From contig CAKZPX010000039.1 of NCBI GenBank assembly GCA_937139435.1, forward strand, positions 1 through 6,327: a stretch of 6,327 bases of DNA, read 5' to 3'. This DNA comes from an uncultured bacterium. Its GTDB lineage: Bacteria; Hydrothermota; Tepidihabitantia; Tepidihabitantales; Tepidihabitantaceae. The notes beneath the pieces were generated by a model, which was given only the letters and a program-made list of their open reading frames with translations, searched no databases and had not been told where the DNA came from. Of this stretch, positions 1-5,702 are shown piece by piece; within the stretch, counting starts at the first letter, position 1; every line of letters begins with the position of its first letter. The translations under genes were made by a program, and so were the position numbers.

Positions 1-671
1 CCTGCAACAGGTAGTTCTGGTCTCTTTTCGGGGATAGGACCGATTTCTCGTCCCCGGGCGTCAACTTCAACAAATTCATAGCCATCACGACCCCGGAGGA
101 TTTTTTCATAACTGGCTTCAACTCCAGTACGACCAACAAAGTCCATTCGGTGATAGCTGCTGTCACGGGCAAGTTCTTCATCAGTGATTTCACCCAGATG
201 ACCGATGATATGAGAGTATAGGCTGCCATAGGGGTAGTTGCGCACCGGATCGACACGAACAAGCACACCGGGCAGGCGAAATTTGTTTTCTTCAATACGA
301 GAGACGGTCTCCAGATCCACGTTACGATAGATATTTATTGGCGCAGGAAAGGCGGCGATGGGTTTTAATCGTTGTTTCAGTTCGGTAACTGATTGATGGA
401 GAATAGCACCCAGGATTGCAAGAGCGCTGTCGTTAGTTTCAGTTGGAATTACCGCTATGGTAAATGATGGACGCGTATCTGCAAGGAGTATGCCATTTCG
501 GTCAAATATTCTTCCCCGAGGTGCAGGACGAAGAATTTTGCGAATCCGGTTGCGGTCGCTAAGACGGGAGTAGCGGGGACCACGTAACACCTGTAGTTCT
601 ACAAGTCTCAGGCTGAGGATAGCAAAAAGTACGATTATGACCTGTGTTAAGCGAGTAAGGCGGATTTTCAT
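1..671 (-). CDS. mrdA: Penicillin-binding protein 2 (peptidoglycan transpeptidase), N-terminal part
   Basis: Elongation-specific transpeptidase that cross-links side-wall peptidoglycan in the periplasm, working with RodA and the MreBCD complex. The gene runs off the left edge, so only the first 223 residues are visible. Seen here: a short basic N-terminus, one membrane anchor at about residues 9-25, then the class B PBP dimerisation (pedestal) region with the hallmark PRGRIFDRNG at 51-60 and VGRTGVEASYEKILRG at 179-194. Both motifs are typical of PBP2/FtsI-type proteins. The transpeptidase domain with its SxxK serine lies outside the window, so activity cannot be judged. The ATG overlaps the mreD stop codon (ATGA) and has a GGAG ribosome binding site 6 bases upstream. 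Position after mreBCD favours PBP2 over the division protein FtsI. RodA often follows in such clusters but would lie beyond the edge. Confidence 0.93.
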   Translation of the reverse strand, partial: MKIRLTRLTQVIIVLFAILSLRLVELQVLRGPRYSRLSDRNRIRKILRPAPRGRIFDRNGILLADTRPSFTIAVIPTETNDSALAILGAILHQSVTELKQRLKPIAAFPAPINIYRNVDLETVSRIEENKFRLPGVLVRVDPVRNYPYGSLYSHIIGHLGEITDEELARDSSYHRMDFVGRTGVEASYEKILRGRDGYEFVEVDARGREIGPIPEKRPELPVA

Positions 672-1111
672 TTCTTTCTCCAGGGATAGAATAATGGCTG
701 GAGTACGTTTTCGATAAATAGGCTAATGAACAAGGTGGAGATAAAGGCGATGATTATCGGCACCGGTGCCGGGACTGTGTTTCCAGTAATACGTAAAAGG
801 ATGTGTTTTAGTCCCAGACCAATGCCAGCAAAAATCGGTGTGTGCCAGCGGGTGCGGTAGAAAAGATTACGTGCTACTGTAACACCGTAGCTAATTGCCC
901 CGAGTGCGACTGCTTGGATGCCAAGATTCGTAGGGGTGGTGAGGTCAAGGAAAAATCCGGCAAATAACCCGAGGATTGTGGCAGTGATGCGGTTTTCATA
1001 AAATGCATAGACAATAAGAGTCAAAAGAACAAGGTCAGGAGCAACCGGCAGGAATGCGGTCTGAATGATCAGGATAAGATAGAGAAAGATAAAAAGAATA
1101 ACCAGGTGCAT
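668..1111 (-). CDS. mreD: Rod shape-determining membrane protein MreD
   Basis: Small integral membrane protein of the elongasome that works with MreC and PBP2/RodA in side-wall growth. The 147 residues are almost wholly hydrophobic. About five or six membrane segments can be drawn, near residues 2-20, 25-37, 44-58, 65-80, 93-108 and 116-134, ending in a basic tail (WRKK). The segment with GLFAGFFLDLTTPTNLG at 48-64 matches the pattern GxxxGxxxDxxxxxxxG seen in the MreD family. The length is close to the usual 150-170 residues. It starts 3 bases after the mreC stop, with a weak GGAA at 1118-1121, and its TGA overlaps the PBP2 ATG, so translational coupling is likely. Sequence identity in MreD is low, and the call leans on topology, this motif and gene order. 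Confidence 0.9.
   Translation of the reverse strand: MHLVILFIFLYLILIIQTAFLPVAPDLVLLTLIVYAFYENRITATILGLFAGFFLDLTTPTNLGIQAVALGAISYGVTVARNLFYRTRWHTPIFAGIGLGLKHILLRITGNTVPAPVPIIIAFISTLFISLFIENVLQPLFYPWRKK
678..681 (-). promoter_or_regulatory. Ribosome binding site of the PBP2 gene
   Basis: GGAG on the minus strand, 6 bases before the PBP2 ATG and inside the end of mreD. It fixes the PBP2 start at 671. It is the clearest Shine-Dalgarno sequence in the window and contrasts with its absence at mreB, mreC, lptF and the acetyltransferase gene. Confidence 0.7.
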
Positions 1112-1114
1112 GCT

Positions 1115-1939
1115 TTATTCCGGAATAGTTATTTCCCGCGGTTTGAGTCCTTCCAGCCATTCGTGGTCAGCGTTTCCCGGCAGCAAAAAAACATATACCT
1201 GTTCCAGAGCCGTTATCCTCGCAAATGGCTGGACCAGGACCGGTTTGAATAACTCATCGGGTTTTTCTGGTACCGCTATTACCTGTCCTACCGGTAATCC
1301 TTTTGGAAAGATACCACCTATTCCTGATGTGATAATTGTATCACCAGGTTTAAAATCGGCGTCTTTGGCGGCGTATTCCAGATGGAGCATTTCCTCTGAC
1401 CCGGGACGGGCAAGTGCTATTTCCCGAGAGCGGTTGTTGAGTACCGCGATTCGAAAATCAGGCTCAAAGATGGTTTGAATCAGGGATTGACTGAAGGAAG
1501 TGGAGATGACAACGCCAACAATACCTTCAGGTGAGATAACCGGTGCGCCGAGAGTGATTCCATTATTGGTTCCCCGGGCGATAATAAAAAATCTCTTTAG
1601 GGTGGTAAAGTCACGGCTGATGACTGTTGCACGGATAAGTTTGGTCTGGGGAAAATTCCTCAGTGTTCCTGATTTTTCCATATTGAGTGACGAGCGTAAC
1701 CAGGCGTTTTCCAGCGCTAATTCTGCTGCCAGTCGTCCAAGTCGTTGGTTCTCTCTGCCTAAGGTGACGATAGTATTTCTGAGATAAGCCACACCCCGCA
1801 GAGGAGAAAGAATGACTGTGCCCGGTAATTGCGCTATCTTTATTTTTGTTCCACGTGGTAAAAGGGCAAGGATTAAGGCCGAAAATAGTAAAATCCAAGC
1901 AATGCGGTCCTGCCACGTACCTATTTTTTTGCGGGGCAT
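1115..1939 (-). CDS. mreC: Rod shape-determining protein MreC
   Basis: Periplasmic scaffold of the elongasome, anchored in the inner membrane, which in studied bacteria binds PBP2 and helps activate it. Visible order over 274 residues: basic N-terminus (MPRKK), one membrane segment at about 12-28, a helical and probably coiled-coil stretch at about 52-88 rich in Leu, Glu and Arg, then the paired beta-barrel region typical of MreC. Family signatures are VISRDFTTLKRFFIIARGTN at 106-125, GAPVISPEGIVGVV at 131-144 and DTIITSGIGGIFPKGLPVG at 200-218. Length is normal. The start is 30 bases after the mreB stop. I see no Shine-Dalgarno before it, so it probably relies on translation continuing from mreB. 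A run of seven A lies at codons 3-6 but the frame is intact. Confidence 0.95.
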   Translation of the reverse strand: MPRKKIGTWQDRIAWILLFSALILALLPRGTKIKIAQLPGTVILSPLRGVAYLRNTIVTLGRENQRLGRLAAELALENAWLRSSLNMEKSGTLRNFPQTKLIRATVISRDFTTLKRFFIIARGTNNGITLGAPVISPEGIVGVVISTSFSQSLIQTIFEPDFRIAVLNNRSREIALARPGSEEMLHLEYAAKDADFKPGDTIITSGIGGIFPKGLPVGQVIAVPEKPDELFKPVLVQPFARITALEQVYVFLLPGNADHEWLEGLKPREITIPE

Positions 1940-1969
1940 TTTATAATCAGTTGCGGACCGGCATCTGAA

Positions 1970-3013
1970 CTATTTGGTGCGGAGGATAAGTTTTTCGCTG
2001 AGGCCGATGTTCTCCAGGATTTTTCCTGCCCCACGGACGACGCTTTCAATTGGATTTTCAGCAACATATACTGGCAAGTTAGTTTCTTCTTTAACAAGCA
2101 GGTCGAGTCCGCGCAGGAGCGCACCCCCTCCGCACATATAAATACCACGGTCGACAATATCAGCAGCAAGTTCTGGGGGGGTCTTTTCTAATGCCAGACG
2201 GACGGCATCTACGATTAATGATACCGGTTCTTCCAGTGATTCCCTCACTTTGGTTGAGGTAATACGGATAGTTTTCGGTATCCCCGATACCAGGTCGCGT
2301 CCCTTCACTTCCATAGTTTCTTCGGTACCAGTAGTGTAGGCAGAGCCGATAGCGATTTTGATGTTCTCCGCAGTTTGTTCACCGATGATGAGGTTATAAT
2401 TCTTTTTAATGTAGTTAATAATTGCTTCATCCATTTCGTCGCCTGCCACCCGGATGGATGCGGCGTTAACGATTCCTGAAAGTGCTACAACCGCGATTTC
2501 GGTTGTCCCGCCGCCGATGTCAATAACCATATTCCCAGTGGGGGCTTCTACCGGTAGCCCGACACCAATTGCCGCGGCAATTGGTTCTGATACAAGATAG
2601 ATTTCCCGGGCACCTGATGCCTCTACCGAGTCACGGACAGCACGTTTTTCCACCTCGGTAATTCCGGATGGCACGCATATTATTACCCGGGGGCGAACGA
2701 ACAATTTCTTCCGCTGGACCATACCAATGAATGTCTTGAGCATTATTTCTACCATACCGAAATCGGCGATAACTCCATCTTTCATGGGACGAACTGCTCG
2801 GATGCCTTCCGGTGTTCTGCCTAGCATACGTTTTGCCTCACTGCCGACTGCAACCACCTCGTGGGTCACTTCGTCAACAGCCACGATAGATGGTTCGCGC
2901 AGTTCAATGCCTTTACCCCGGACATAGATCAGGGTAGATGAGGTGCCAAGGTCAATGGCAATGTCATTCGTAAATCGCTCAGTTATGCTGCGGAAAAATG
3001 AACCGATACCCAT
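1970..3013 (-). CDS. mreB: Rod shape-determining actin homologue MreB
   Basis: Bacterial actin that forms membrane-bound filaments under the inner membrane and orients the side-wall synthesis machinery. The 347 residues match the usual MreB length. Visible motifs: an N-terminal amphipathic stretch (GIGSFFRSITERF, 2-14) of the kind that binds the membrane, phosphate-1 loop DLGTSSTLIYV at 21-31, VPSGITEVEKRAV at 114-126, SEPIAAAIG at 142-150 with the glutamate of the ATPase site, phosphate-2 loop DIGGGTTEIAV at 165-175 and adenosine motif CGGGALLRGLD at 294-304. All key nucleotide-binding residues appear present. It is the first gene of the mreBCD-mrdA cluster. The ATG at 3013 has no Shine-Dalgarno sequence. 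A good -10 box ends 7 bases before it, suggesting a leaderless transcript. Confidence 0.98.
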   Translation of the reverse strand: MGIGSFFRSITERFTNDIAIDLGTSSTLIYVRGKGIELREPSIVAVDEVTHEVVAVGSEAKRMLGRTPEGIRAVRPMKDGVIADFGMVEIMLKTFIGMVQRKKLFVRPRVIICVPSGITEVEKRAVRDSVEASGAREIYLVSEPIAAAIGVGLPVEAPTGNMVIDIGGGTTEIAVVALSGIVNAASIRVAGDEMDEAIINYIKKNYNLIIGEQTAENIKIAIGSAYTTGTEETMEVKGRDLVSGIPKTIRITSTKVRESLEEPVSLIVDAVRLALEKTPPELAADIVDRGIYMCGGGALLRGLDLLVKEETNLPVYVAENPIESVVRGAGKILENIGLSEKLILRTK

Positions 3014-3020
3014 GGCAGAA

Positions 3021-3049
3021 AGCGTAGTCTAAAGTTATCATTAAGTCAA
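3021..3049 (-). promoter_or_regulatory. Proximal mreB promoter, possibly giving a leaderless mRNA
   Basis: On the minus strand, TTGACT (3044-3049) and TACGCT (3021-3026) are separated by 17 bases, a sigma-70-type layout. The -35 matches consensus at 5 of 6 bases; the -10 is weaker at 3 or 4 of 6. Counting 7 bases on from the -10 puts the start of transcription at about 3014, one base before the mreB ATG. There would be no room for a ribosome binding site, and none is seen. The prediction is from sequence only. Confidence 0.5.
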
Positions 3050-3085
3050 GTTTATGCTTCCGGTGTAATAGATGGCGATAAAGAT

Positions 3086-3091
3086 ATTATA
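3086..3091 (-). promoter_or_regulatory. Possible distal -10 box upstream of mreB
   Basis: A perfect TATAAT on the minus strand, about 73 bases before the mreB ATG. No convincing -35 box lies 16-18 bases further up (the hexamer at 17 is ATCGCT) and there is no TG extension. If used, it would give an untranslated leader of about 65 bases, still without a Shine-Dalgarno sequence before mreB. It may be a second promoter or a chance AT-rich match. Confidence 0.3.
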
Positions 3092-3319
3092 CCGATTTTA
3101 CAATAAAAAGCGATGTGTTCTTTAAGATGATTCAATATTAAGAAAATCAAAAGTAACACTGGTCAGGGATAGCCGTTGTGGATATCAGGTTTCAGTGATA
3201 CCGGACCTGGGAAAAAGTTGTCTCCGGCTGGTCTGGTAGTGTGTTGCTGTTAGAACACAGTAATGGTGGATAGATCCCATCAGGTGATGTGGAGATAACT
3301 CTACTGATATCATCCATTG

Positions 3320-3374
3320 ACAGGGTAACAGAAAAAATTTACTTTATGATTTTACTCTGTTTGCCTTGCCCTGT
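3320..3374 (-). terminator. Nested hairpin after the acetyltransferase gene, possible terminator
   Basis: Three inverted-repeat arms lie inside one another: ACAGGG (3320-3325) with CCCTGT (3369-3374), AACAGA (3327-3332) with TCTGTT (3356-3361), and AAAAT (3334-3338) with ATTTT (3349-3353). Together they give 17 base pairs around a 10-base loop, with a 1-by-7-base interior loop between the outer arms. It begins 14 bases after the acetyltransferase stop, where a terminator would be expected. There is no U-tract after the outer arm and the inner stems are AT-rich, so it is not a textbook intrinsic terminator. It could instead protect the mRNA 3' end. Confidence 0.35.
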
Positions 3375-3387
3375 ATTACAGTACGAA

Positions 3388-4344
3388 TTAAATTAACTTT
3401 GTATAGAAGTAGTAAGTACGGACCGGATCAGGGCGGAATTTTAATTTCCAATAAAGAGATATTGCCGGGTTGCTACTAAAAGATGCAACAAATGCGTTTT
3501 GTGCGCCCTGTTTTTTTATCCAATTAAGGGCTGTTTTTAGAAGTGTCAATCCTACCCCTTGTTTTCGCCATCCAGGAACAACCCCAAATTCTCCTATATC
3601 ATAACAAACCTCTTCAGTATCTTTTGATAGAAACATCAGAAGGTAGCCAATAGGGTTGCCATTTTTTTCGGCAATGAGAAACTGTTCCGGGCTGAATTTA
3701 GGGTTCATCATTTCCAGATCGAGGTAAGTCTCTGAAACTGGTTCTCCCTGATTGACCGGGTCGTCAAAGATTTTTTCTCCCAGCCAGGTTATTAATATTT
3801 TTTCTTGCGGTAATTGGGCGGGACGAATGTTTATATCAACGGTGGTTGTGTCGGTGTTGTTAATGGAAAGGTTATGGCGAAATCCTAACATAGAAACCGG
3901 GTGTTTCTTGAATCCCAGCCGGCATATTATTTGGGGGTGGATTGGATCAACACTACGGTAAAAAGTTATTACCTCATTTATCCCCGAGTGTTTGGCGATT
4001 CGGGTAGCAGCATTTATCAGCAGTTCATTGGTCAGGGGTACGTAGACCTTTTCTTCCCGGGCTTCTGTTCCCAGAAATAAACCGAGATGGATTATGTTTC
4101 GGCAATGCCATGAGGAAGGACGGACCCAGCCATAACCTAATATTTTTGCCTCTGCTGATTCTATAACAAACCCGGTACCGTTTTCTAACCATGGGGTATT
4201 AAAAAGCCTTACTGTGGTTTCTAAAGAGTGCATTGGCTCGCAGCCAAACTCAGAGTGGATTTTTTCCATAAGTAGTCCGATTGCATAAGCATCCTCTTTT
4301 ACCAGTGGTCTAATTTTAGGGGTTTGGCTTTCTTGCGCCTTCAT
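3388..4344 (-). CDS. Two-domain GNAT-family N-acetyltransferase of unknown substrate
   Basis: Probably moves an acetyl group from acetyl-CoA to an amine; the substrate cannot be told. The 318 residues form two GNAT-like halves. The C-terminal half (about 172-318) looks complete: IRPAQ at its start, the acetyl-CoA loop VVPGWRKQGVG at 255-265 (the R/Q-x-x-G-x-G/A type signature), and NPAISLYWKLKFRPD at 292-306, the usual motif B ending. The N-terminal half (about 11-158) starts with IRPLVKEDA and ends in IICRLGFKK at 139-147, so it has the same fold pattern, but the region where the CoA loop should be (about 88-105) lacks that signature. Tandem GNAT proteins with one degenerate half are known, for example mycothiol synthase; I do not claim that activity here. 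The protein is cytoplasmic, with no signal peptide. It is divergent from lptF and has no clear tie to its neighbours. Confidence 0.82.
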   Translation of the reverse strand: MKAQESQTPKIRPLVKEDAYAIGLLMEKIHSEFGCEPMHSLETTVRLFNTPWLENGTGFVIESAEAKILGYGWVRPSSWHCRNIIHLGLFLGTEAREEKVYVPLTNELLINAATRIAKHSGINEVITFYRSVDPIHPQIICRLGFKKHPVSMLGFRHNLSINNTDTTTVDINIRPAQLPQEKILITWLGEKIFDDPVNQGEPVSETYLDLEMMNPKFSPEQFLIAEKNGNPIGYLLMFLSKDTEEVCYDIGEFGVVPGWRKQGVGLTLLKTALNWIKKQGAQNAFVASFSSNPAISLYWKLKFRPDPVRTYYFYTKLI

Positions 4345-4360
4345 AGGTTACTACAGTTTA

Positions 4361-4388
4361 ATGTTAATGCTAAAACTTGTTGTGTCAA
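4361..4388 (-). promoter_or_regulatory. Candidate promoter of the acetyltransferase gene
   Basis: On the minus strand, a perfect TTGACA (4383-4388) is followed after 16 bases by TAACAT (4361-4366), which matches the -10 consensus at 4 of 6. Transcription would start near 4354, leaving only about 10 bases before the ATG at 4344. No Shine-Dalgarno sequence is present in that stretch. The -35 lies 20 bases from the -35 of the opposite lptF promoter, so the two promoters point away from each other. Confidence 0.45.
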
Positions 4389-4399
4389 GTGGTTCCGAC

Positions 4400-4413
4400 G
4401 TCAATTATTTGAC
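4400..4413. promoter_or_regulatory. Short palindrome over the lptF -35 box, possible operator
   Basis: GTCAATTATTTGAC has 5-base arms (GTCAA and TTGAC) around TTAT. It covers five of the six bases of the lptF -35 box and lies between the two divergent -35 boxes. A longer-range pair, CAAGT at 4386-4390 and ACTTG at 4412-4416, flanks it. A repressor bound here could affect both genes, but because part of the symmetry comes from the -35 hexamer itself, chance is a fair explanation. Confidence 0.2.
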
Positions 4414-4437
4414 TTGTGAATAGGCAGGATATATGAT
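4409..4437 (+). promoter_or_regulatory. lptF promoter, possibly giving a leaderless mRNA
   Basis: TTGACT (4409-4414), a 17-base spacer and TATGAT (4432-4437) make the strongest promoter in the window, each hexamer matching consensus at 5 of 6. Counting 7 bases on from the -10 places the start of transcription at 4444, exactly the first base of the GTG start codon of lptF. No Shine-Dalgarno sequence precedes this codon. The hexamers and spacing are seen; use of the promoter is inferred. Confidence 0.6.
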
Positions 4438-4443
4438 TCAACT

Positions 4444-5700
4444 GTGAGAATTTTGCAGAGAGAAAGTTTATCGCAGTTTATTCCCTCTTTTTTGTTTGCA
4501 GTTACAGTACTGGCGTTCGTCCTTTTGATGGACAGATTGTTTCTCTTAGCCGACCTTTTGGTTCGTAAAGGGGTTTCGGCGAAGGTTGTCGGAGAGATTG
4601 CCTTTCTTTCTATTCCTTTTGTTATAAGTATTAGCGCCCCACTGGGAAGTTTGATCGGTGGTGTCGTTACTTTCGGAAGAATGGCGCAGGATAATGAAAT
4701 TACTGCAATTAAAGCAGCAGGTATTCCCACCTGGCGCATATTTTCTCCTGTTCTAATGTTAACCATTGTGGTAGTCCCATTGATGGGTTTATTTAATGGG
4801 TTTATCCTTCCCGAATCACAGCATCAGGTTCGAAACTTGCTTACTGATATCGCCCGAAAAAAACCGGCGGTGAGGATTCAGGAAAGGGTATTTATGGATG
4901 ATTTCCCGGGTTACATGGTATATATCGGAGCACTGGATGAGCGGCGTTCAACAATTGCCAACATAATTATCTTTGAGAAACAACACGGGAAGAAAACCCC
5001 TTCCTTTATCACTGCGCCCAGAGGGGCGATTAGTTATACTCCGGACGGCAAGTATATGATTTTGACCCTATCTGATGGTGAGATACATGAAATTACTAAT
5101 AATGGTAACTATCGGCGTTTGACGTTTGAAACACATATTATAAATCTTGTTGTGGATGATGAGTTAATCCGGCGTGGACGAGATTACCGTGGTGGAGACG
5201 AACTGTTACTTTTTCAGTTGATCAATCAACTGAAAGAAAAGAACCAGGAAATAAAAGAAATGAGTGCGGAGCTGTCATCCATTACTGCTGAAGATTTTCA
5301 AGGAGCGAAGGAAACAGCTCAATTTCGTAAGGAGGAATTAACGGTGAGGTTACGTTACAAGAATTTAGAAAAGGCACGTTTACTTACTGAGCTGCATAAA
5401 CGGCTTTCGATCGCTTTTTCAATTCTATTTTTTCTTTTGTTTGGTGCTCCGCTGGGGATTCTGCTGCGTCGTGGAGGTATCGGAACCGGCTTTATTGTTG
5501 GGTTGATCTTCTTTGCGATCTATTATGTTTTATTGATCGGGGGCGAGAATTTTGCCGAGAGTGGTAGATTGTCGCCATTTTTAGGGATGTGGTTGCCTAA
5601 TATATTGTTAACCTTGCCGGTTGTGGAATTCAGTGGGCGCGCGCTTTTTGAATTTTCTCCAGCGCAATGGATATTCTCTCGGGTTATCAAAAGGCGTTGA
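4444..5700 (+). CDS. lptF: Lipopolysaccharide export permease LptF (YjgP/YjgQ family)
   Basis: Inner-membrane subunit of the LptB2FG ABC transporter, which extracts lipopolysaccharide and passes it to LptC and the bridge to the outer membrane. Over 418 residues: three N-terminal membrane segments at about 13-36, 51-77 and 98-120, a periplasmic beta-rich domain at about 140-245, a charged helical stretch at about 255-318, then membrane segments near 320-342, 346-366 and 378-397. Family features include GRMAQDNEITAIKAAGI at 78-94, the cytoplasmic coupling region, and ELHKRLSIAF at 316-325 followed by GAPLGILLRRGG at 334-345. The helical stretch seems longer than in the E. coli protein, as in many other phyla. 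The start is GTG at 4444; a TTG at 4453 is the only near alternative, and no ATG fits. Telling LptF from LptG rests partly on being first of the pair. Confidence 0.93.
   Translation: MRILQRESLSQFIPSFLFAVTVLAFVLLMDRLFLLADLLVRKGVSAKVVGEIAFLSIPFVISISAPLGSLIGGVVTFGRMAQDNEITAIKAAGIPTWRIFSPVLMLTIVVVPLMGLFNGFILPESQHQVRNLLTDIARKKPAVRIQERVFMDDFPGYMVYIGALDERRSTIANIIIFEKQHGKKTPSFITAPRGAISYTPDGKYMILTLSDGEIHEITNNGNYRRLTFETHIINLVVDDELIRRGRDYRGGDELLLFQLINQLKEKNQEIKEMSAELSSITAEDFQGAKETAQFRKEELTVRLRYKNLEKARLLTELHKRLSIAFSILFFLLFGAPLGILLRRGGIGTGFIVGLIFFAIYYVLLIGGENFAESGRLSPFLGMWLPNILLTLPVVEFSGRALFEFSPAQWIFSRVIKRR
5691..5694 (+). promoter_or_regulatory. Weak ribosome binding site of lptG
   Basis: AAGG within the last codons of lptF, 8 bases before the lptG ATG at 5703. 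It is a modest match but well spaced, and it supports this start. Coupling with the lptF stop 2 bases upstream is likely. Confidence 0.4.
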
Positions 5701-5702
5701 CA

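Larger units (their letters stand above)
3014..3387. other. 374-base intergenic region between mreB and the acetyltransferase gene
   Basis: No convincing gene is seen on either strand. The left 80 bases hold the two candidate mreB promoters. The right 70 bases hold a nested inverted repeat just after the acetyltransferase stop, and directly after that stop an 11-base perfect palindrome, CTGTATTACAG, at 3371-3381. The middle, about 3120-3315, contains only short weak inverted repeats, such as GTGTT/AACAC at 3241-3245 and 3254-3258. I find no tRNA, known riboswitch or relic of a coding region that I could recognise. Confidence 0.6.

Noticed and set aside
1110..1478. Open frame of 122 codons on the plus strand opposite mreC
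   Set aside because: It is antisense to a clearly conserved mreC, its predicted protein is low in recognisable features and rich in Ser and Pro, and no promoter or ribosome binding site precedes it.
1611..1916. Open frame of 101 codons on the minus strand within mreC, in another frame
   Set aside because: It lies wholly inside mreC on the same strand, shows no family features and has no start signal.
1924..1930. Run of seven A (minus strand) at codons 3-6 of mreC, a possible slippage or phase-variation site
   Set aside because: The frame is intact, a seven-base run is common at this base composition, and an on-off switch of an essential-type gene such as mreC is unlikely.
3180..3258. Short inverted repeats in the middle of the intergenic region (CAGGT/ACCTG and GTGTT/AACAC)
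   Set aside because: Arms of only 5 bases with loops of 8-14 bases are expected by chance, and no RNA family could be recognised.
3317..3350. Plus-strand TTGACA (3317-3322) followed by TATGAT (3345-3350), a possible antisense promoter against the acetyltransferase gene
   Set aside because: The spacer is 22 bases, too long for a sigma-70 promoter; the hexamer at 17 bases, TACTTT, matches poorly. Both boxes are also part of the inverted repeat.
4401..4766. Open frame of 121 codons on the minus strand over the lptF start
   Set aside because: It is antisense to the conserved LptF N-terminus and crosses the divergent promoter region.
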